Positions 22,955-25,082 of a DNA stretch of 25,082 nucleotides are shown in pieces. The notes under the pieces are model-generated. The model was not told the origin of the DNA. It made no database searches and worked only from the letters and a program-made list of their open reading frames with translations. The stretch's first letter is position 1. Each line of letters opens with the position of its first letter. The DNA lies in the NCBI GenBank assembly GCA_030042815.1, contig JASHYY010000104.1, positions 1 to 25,082 on the forward strand, written 5' to 3'. The position numbers and the translations under genes are program-made. Origin of the DNA: Thermoplasmata archaeon (lineage in GTDB: Archaea > Thermoplasmatota > Thermoplasmata > Lutacidiplasmatales > UBA184).

Positions 22955-24106
22955 CTAGAGGTCGCGCGGCGCCCGGGTCACGATCGTCGACTCGGCCCAC
23001 TCCTTCGCCTTCGCGCGGGCGACCCGGTGGGCGGCGTAGAACTTCCCGACGCGCTCGAGCAGCTGGGACTTGCACTCGCCGCAGAGCAGCGTTCCGGAGC
23101 GGCAGCCGGCGGTGACCTCGGCGAACTTCGCGTCCGATTCGGCGAACTGCGTCCGCCAGAGCGCCCAGACCGAGCAGATCTCGGGCGTCGCGCCGAGCCG
23201 CCGCTGCTCCTCGACGGTCGCGCGCCCTCCCGTGAAGGCGTTGCGGACCTTCCGCTCGACCGCCTCGGGCGGGTCGTCCAGGAACAGGGCGTTGTCCGCC
23301 CGGTCCCCCGTGGTCGACATCACCGACTCGCCGAGCAGCCCCGGGACCATCTGGCTGTGGAGGAGCGCCGGCTTCGGGTAGCCGAAGCTCTCGGCCATGT
23401 CGCGCGTGATGCGGAAGTGCGGGTCCTGGTCGATCCCGCACGGGATGAGGCACGGGACCGGCCGTCCCTCGGCCCACGATGGCCAGAACGCCGGTACGGT
23501 CTGGAGCGCCGTGTAAAAGACGAGGCCGATGTTGGTGCTCGGGGTGAACCCGAAGACGGCCTTGACGGTCGAGTAGGGGACCTTCCGCGCGATGCGCACG
23601 GCGAGCGGGTACATCGCCGCGATCGAGCGGGAGTCGAAGAACGTGTGCGTCCGCTTCGGGTCGAAGCCGAGCGCGAGGATGTCGGTGAGGTTCTCGAGGC
23701 CCCAGTGGACGGTCTCCTCCCGAGCGATGCCCGTCTTCGAGGACCAGAACTTCTCGTCGTCGGTGATCTGGATGTACATCGGCACCCCGAGCCGCTTCTG
23801 GAACCACTGGCAGAGCTGGAACTGCAGCAGATGCGAGGTGTGGAGCGGCCCGGAAGGTCCCCGGCCCGAGTAGAGGAAGAACGGATTCCCGTGGGCGAAG
23901 CCGTCGAGGAGCGCCGGGAGGTCCCGGTGGGAGTAATAGATCCCGCGCGCGAGCGCCGGAGGGAGCTCCCCGCCCGCGATGTGGTGGAGCTTCGCGAGCA
24001 GCTCGGGCGTGACCGGCTGGGTCCCGAACTGCTCCCGGAGCCGTTCGTAGTCGATCCGACCCTTGACCTCGTACGGCGTGACGACGAACTCCTCCTTCCC
24101 GGGCAC
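22955..24106 (-). CDS. trpS: tryptophanyl-tRNA synthetase (archaeal/eukaryotic type)
   Basis: 383 aa from GTG 24106. It charges tRNA-Trp. The class I HIGH-like motif is GRGPSGPLHTSHLL (81-94). Substrate-pocket stretches IQITDDEKF (112-120) and PCGIDQDPHFRITRDMA (222-238) match archaeal TrpRS, as do AFTGGRATVEEQRRLGATPEIC (290-311) and the late CRSGTLLCGECK (335-346). The KMSKS loop is altered: residues 261-267 read SVMSTTG, where relatives have KMS(A/S)S, so the first Lys is Val262 (GTG codon). Everything else looks intact, so it is probably the functional enzyme. The upstream zinc-protein gene ends 16 nt before this start, so the two may share an operon. Confidence 0.95.
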   Translation of the reverse strand: MPGKEEFVVTPYEVKGRIDYERLREQFGTQPVTPELLAKLHHIAGGELPPALARGIYYSHRDLPALLDGFAHGNPFFLYSGRGPSGPLHTSHLLQFQLCQWFQKRLGVPMYIQITDDEKFWSSKTGIAREETVHWGLENLTDILALGFDPKRTHTFFDSRSIAAMYPLAVRIARKVPYSTVKAVFGFTPSTNIGLVFYTALQTVPAFWPSWAEGRPVPCLIPCGIDQDPHFRITRDMAESFGYPKPALLHSQMVPGLLGESVMSTTGDRADNALFLDDPPEAVERKVRNAFTGGRATVEEQRRLGATPEICSVWALWRTQFAESDAKFAEVTAGCRSGTLLCGECKSQLLERVGKFYAAHRVARAKAKEWAESTIVTRAPRDL

Positions 24107-24122
24107 GTCCGCTCCGCCCTCG

Positions 24123-24431
24123 CTAGCCTTCGGGGAAGGTGATCTTCGAGAGGATCGACTCGCGCTCCGCGAGGGGGACCCCGGCCGCGCTCAGCGCCTC
24201 GGCGACGCACGAGCGGGAGTGCTCGAAGTGGATCGTGTGGCCGCACGACGGACAGCTCGTCCATCCCTCGATCAGGCGGCGCAGGCCCTCCCGCGACGAC
24301 GAGGAGTCCCGGCGGGCGAACCGTTCGACGAGGATCGCCGCACCGGCGGCGTTCTCGAGGTTCGTGAGGGGGACCCGGACCGGGGTGTTGCAGATCGGGC
24401 AACGCGCCGGGTTCCGGCAAGTGCACGCCAT
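24123..24431 (-). CDS. small zinc-binding protein upstream of trpS
   Basis: 102 aa from ATG 24431. N-terminal CTCRNPARCPIC (3-14) gives four Cys, and a second knuckle CPSCGHTIHFEHSRSC (60-75) gives more Cys/His ligands. The middle (AAILVERFARRDSSSSREGLRRLIEGW) is a helical linker. A TATA-like island (CTAAAAG complement, 24460-24466) lies 32 nt upstream. Family not recognised; probably two zinc sites, perhaps nucleic-acid or ribosome associated. Its position just before trpS suggests a translation link, which is inference only. Confidence 0.75.
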   Translation of the reverse strand: MACTCRNPARCPICNTPVRVPLTNLENAAGAAILVERFARRDSSSSREGLRRLIEGWTSCPSCGHTIHFEHSRSCVAEALSAAGVPLAERESILSKITFPEG

Positions 24432-24459
24432 GGCCGGAGAGGGTACCTACGCGCCGGAC

Positions 24460-24466
24460 CTAAAAG
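24460..24466 (-). promoter_or_regulatory. TATA-like box for the zinc-protein/trpS transcript
   Basis: CTTTTAG on the minus strand, centred 32 nt upstream of ATG 24431. It is the only A/T cluster in this part of the divergent interval. Confidence 0.45.
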
Positions 24467-24491
24467 CCCGACCCTCCCGTGGACGGATACG

Positions 24492-24500
24492 TTCATCTAG
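24492..24500 (+). promoter_or_regulatory. TATA-like box of the first tandem small protein
   Basis: TTCATCTAG is centred 29 nt upstream of ATG 24525. It resembles TTCAT at 12976-12980 before the zinc-ribbon gene, at the same distance from its start. Confidence 0.45.
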
Positions 24501-24524
24501 CCTCGGACGCGCTCTCCTCGCCCG

Positions 24525-24863
24525 ATGGCCCGATCGCCGGACGACGCGGCGTCCGAGCTCCGGGAGGAGATGGTGGAGCTCCTGCGACAGCTCAACCGCG
24601 CCGAGATGGAGGAGCCGGACGGGGAGGGGCTCGAGCTCCTCGAGCTTCACCACTTCCTGGCCCGAGGACCGTACCCCCGGGTCACCCCCGACCAGGTCGC
24701 CGAGGCGGTCTCCGTGCTCCTCGCGAACGGCTTCACCCAGGTTCGGGGTGACCCCGAGTACGCCTGGGACCGCGGGCGCGTCCTGGGAACGCGCTACCTC
24801 ATCACCACCGAGGGGAAGCGGTTCCTCATCTCCCGGCTCGCGCGCGTCAATCGGGTAGAGTGA
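24525..24863 (+). CDS. small protein with winged-helix-like layout, copy 1 of a tandem pair
   Basis: 112 aa from ATG 24525, leaderless spacing to TTCATCTAG. The N-terminus is helical (ASELREEMVELLRQLNRAEMEE). It continues with LELLELHHFLARGPYPRVTPDQVAEAVSVLLANGFTQV, a helix-turn-helix-like run, then a beta-hairpin-like GTRYLITTEGKRFLISRLARV at the end, as in winged-helix proteins of MarR or DUF-type. The family is not recognised with certainty. The next gene begins 57 nt downstream and encodes a paralogue (shared LLxQLNRAE and LEL-x-LxxxL). Confidence 0.72.
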   Translation: MARSPDDAASELREEMVELLRQLNRAEMEEPDGEGLELLELHHFLARGPYPRVTPDQVAEAVSVLLANGFTQVRGDPEYAWDRGRVLGTRYLITTEGKRFLISRLARVNRVE

Positions 24864-24885
24864 ACCGGCTCGTCGGCGGAACCGG

Positions 24886-24892
24886 ATTTAAG
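24886..24892 (+). promoter_or_regulatory. TATA-like box of the second tandem small protein
   Basis: ATTTAAG is centred 32 nt upstream of ATG 24921. Each copy of the pair thus seems to have its own promoter. Confidence 0.55.
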
Positions 24893-24920
24893 TAGAGGAA
24901 GGCGGCGTAGCATACGGCGC

Positions 24921-25082
24921 ATGCCGACCGGGGAGCGCCCGGACCCGATCCGCGCCACCCTGGTCGCGATCCTCCAGCAGCTGAACCGGGCCGAGTCGAT
25001 CCACGAAGGCCGGGCCCGCGACCAGACGCTCGAGCTTCCGGACCTGGAGCGCCTTCTCCATCGGTTCTGGGCGGTGGAGGCG
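24921..25082 (+). CDS. copy 2 of the tandem small-protein pair (3' end outside window)
   Basis: 54 codons from ATG 24921 run off the window edge. LVAILQQLNRAESIHEGR (15-32) matches LLRQLNRAEMEEPDGE of the preceding gene, and LELPDLERLLHRFW matches its LELLELHHFL. It is therefore a tandem paralogue of the winged-helix-like protein. Function unknown. Confidence 0.65.
   Translation, partial: MPTGERPDPIRATLVAILQQLNRAESIHEGRARDQTLELPDLERLLHRFWAVEA

Overview
This is a very GC-rich archaeal stretch, most likely from the Thermoplasmatota. Archaeal markers are an ArcS-type archaeosine synthase, a tRNA gene without an encoded CCA end, a crenarchaeal-style single-OB-fold SSB, an archaeal/eukaryotic-type TrpRS and a PhoU-like protein of archaeal type. 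Many start codons are preceded, 25-32 nt upstream, by a short A/T island, as expected for TATA-box promoters and leaderless mRNAs. The phylum assignment is inference; no rRNA is present.

Layout. 1-2188: the end of an unknown gene, arcS, and a tRNA-Val(UAC) whose 5' third overlaps the arcS 3' end. 2250-4580: a promoter, an unusually long and foldable leader, then a GT4 glycosyltransferase directly abutting an MscS channel, possibly an osmoadaptation operon. 4736-5746: a membrane-bound DUF457/YdjM-type metal hydrolase.

5770-11438 is the most coherent block and looks like a phosphate/polyphosphate island. It holds a PhoU-like protein behind an AT-rich promoter with a perfect 18-bp palindrome, a SixA-like phosphatase, and a divergent cluster made of ppx/gppA plus two thymidylate-kinase-fold kinases (overlapping reading frames) on the minus strand and a CHAD-domain protein on the plus strand. 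One kinase has Arg in place of the Walker A Lys, and both lack the dTMP-binding motif of true Tmk.

11460-16031: an orphan SPPY-type DNA methyltransferase with an N-terminal winged helix, a duplicated zinc-ribbon protein, a divergent ArsR / SRPBCC pair with a clear operator between them, a HAD phosphatase, and a thioredoxin-reductase-like flavoprotein without a recognisable NADPH site.

16206-25082: carA (no ATG/GTG/TTG at its expected start) and carB, which supply carbamoyl phosphate for pyrimidine and arginine synthesis; a thioredoxin-fold/Lrp-RAM fusion without an HTH; SSB; a TPR protein; TrpRS with an altered KMSKS loop; a small zinc protein; and two tandem paralogous small proteins, the second cut by the window edge. 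There is no CRISPR array, insertion sequence or rRNA. The longest stretch without a gene is about 280 nt (21919-22200) and holds only promoter-like A/T islands.
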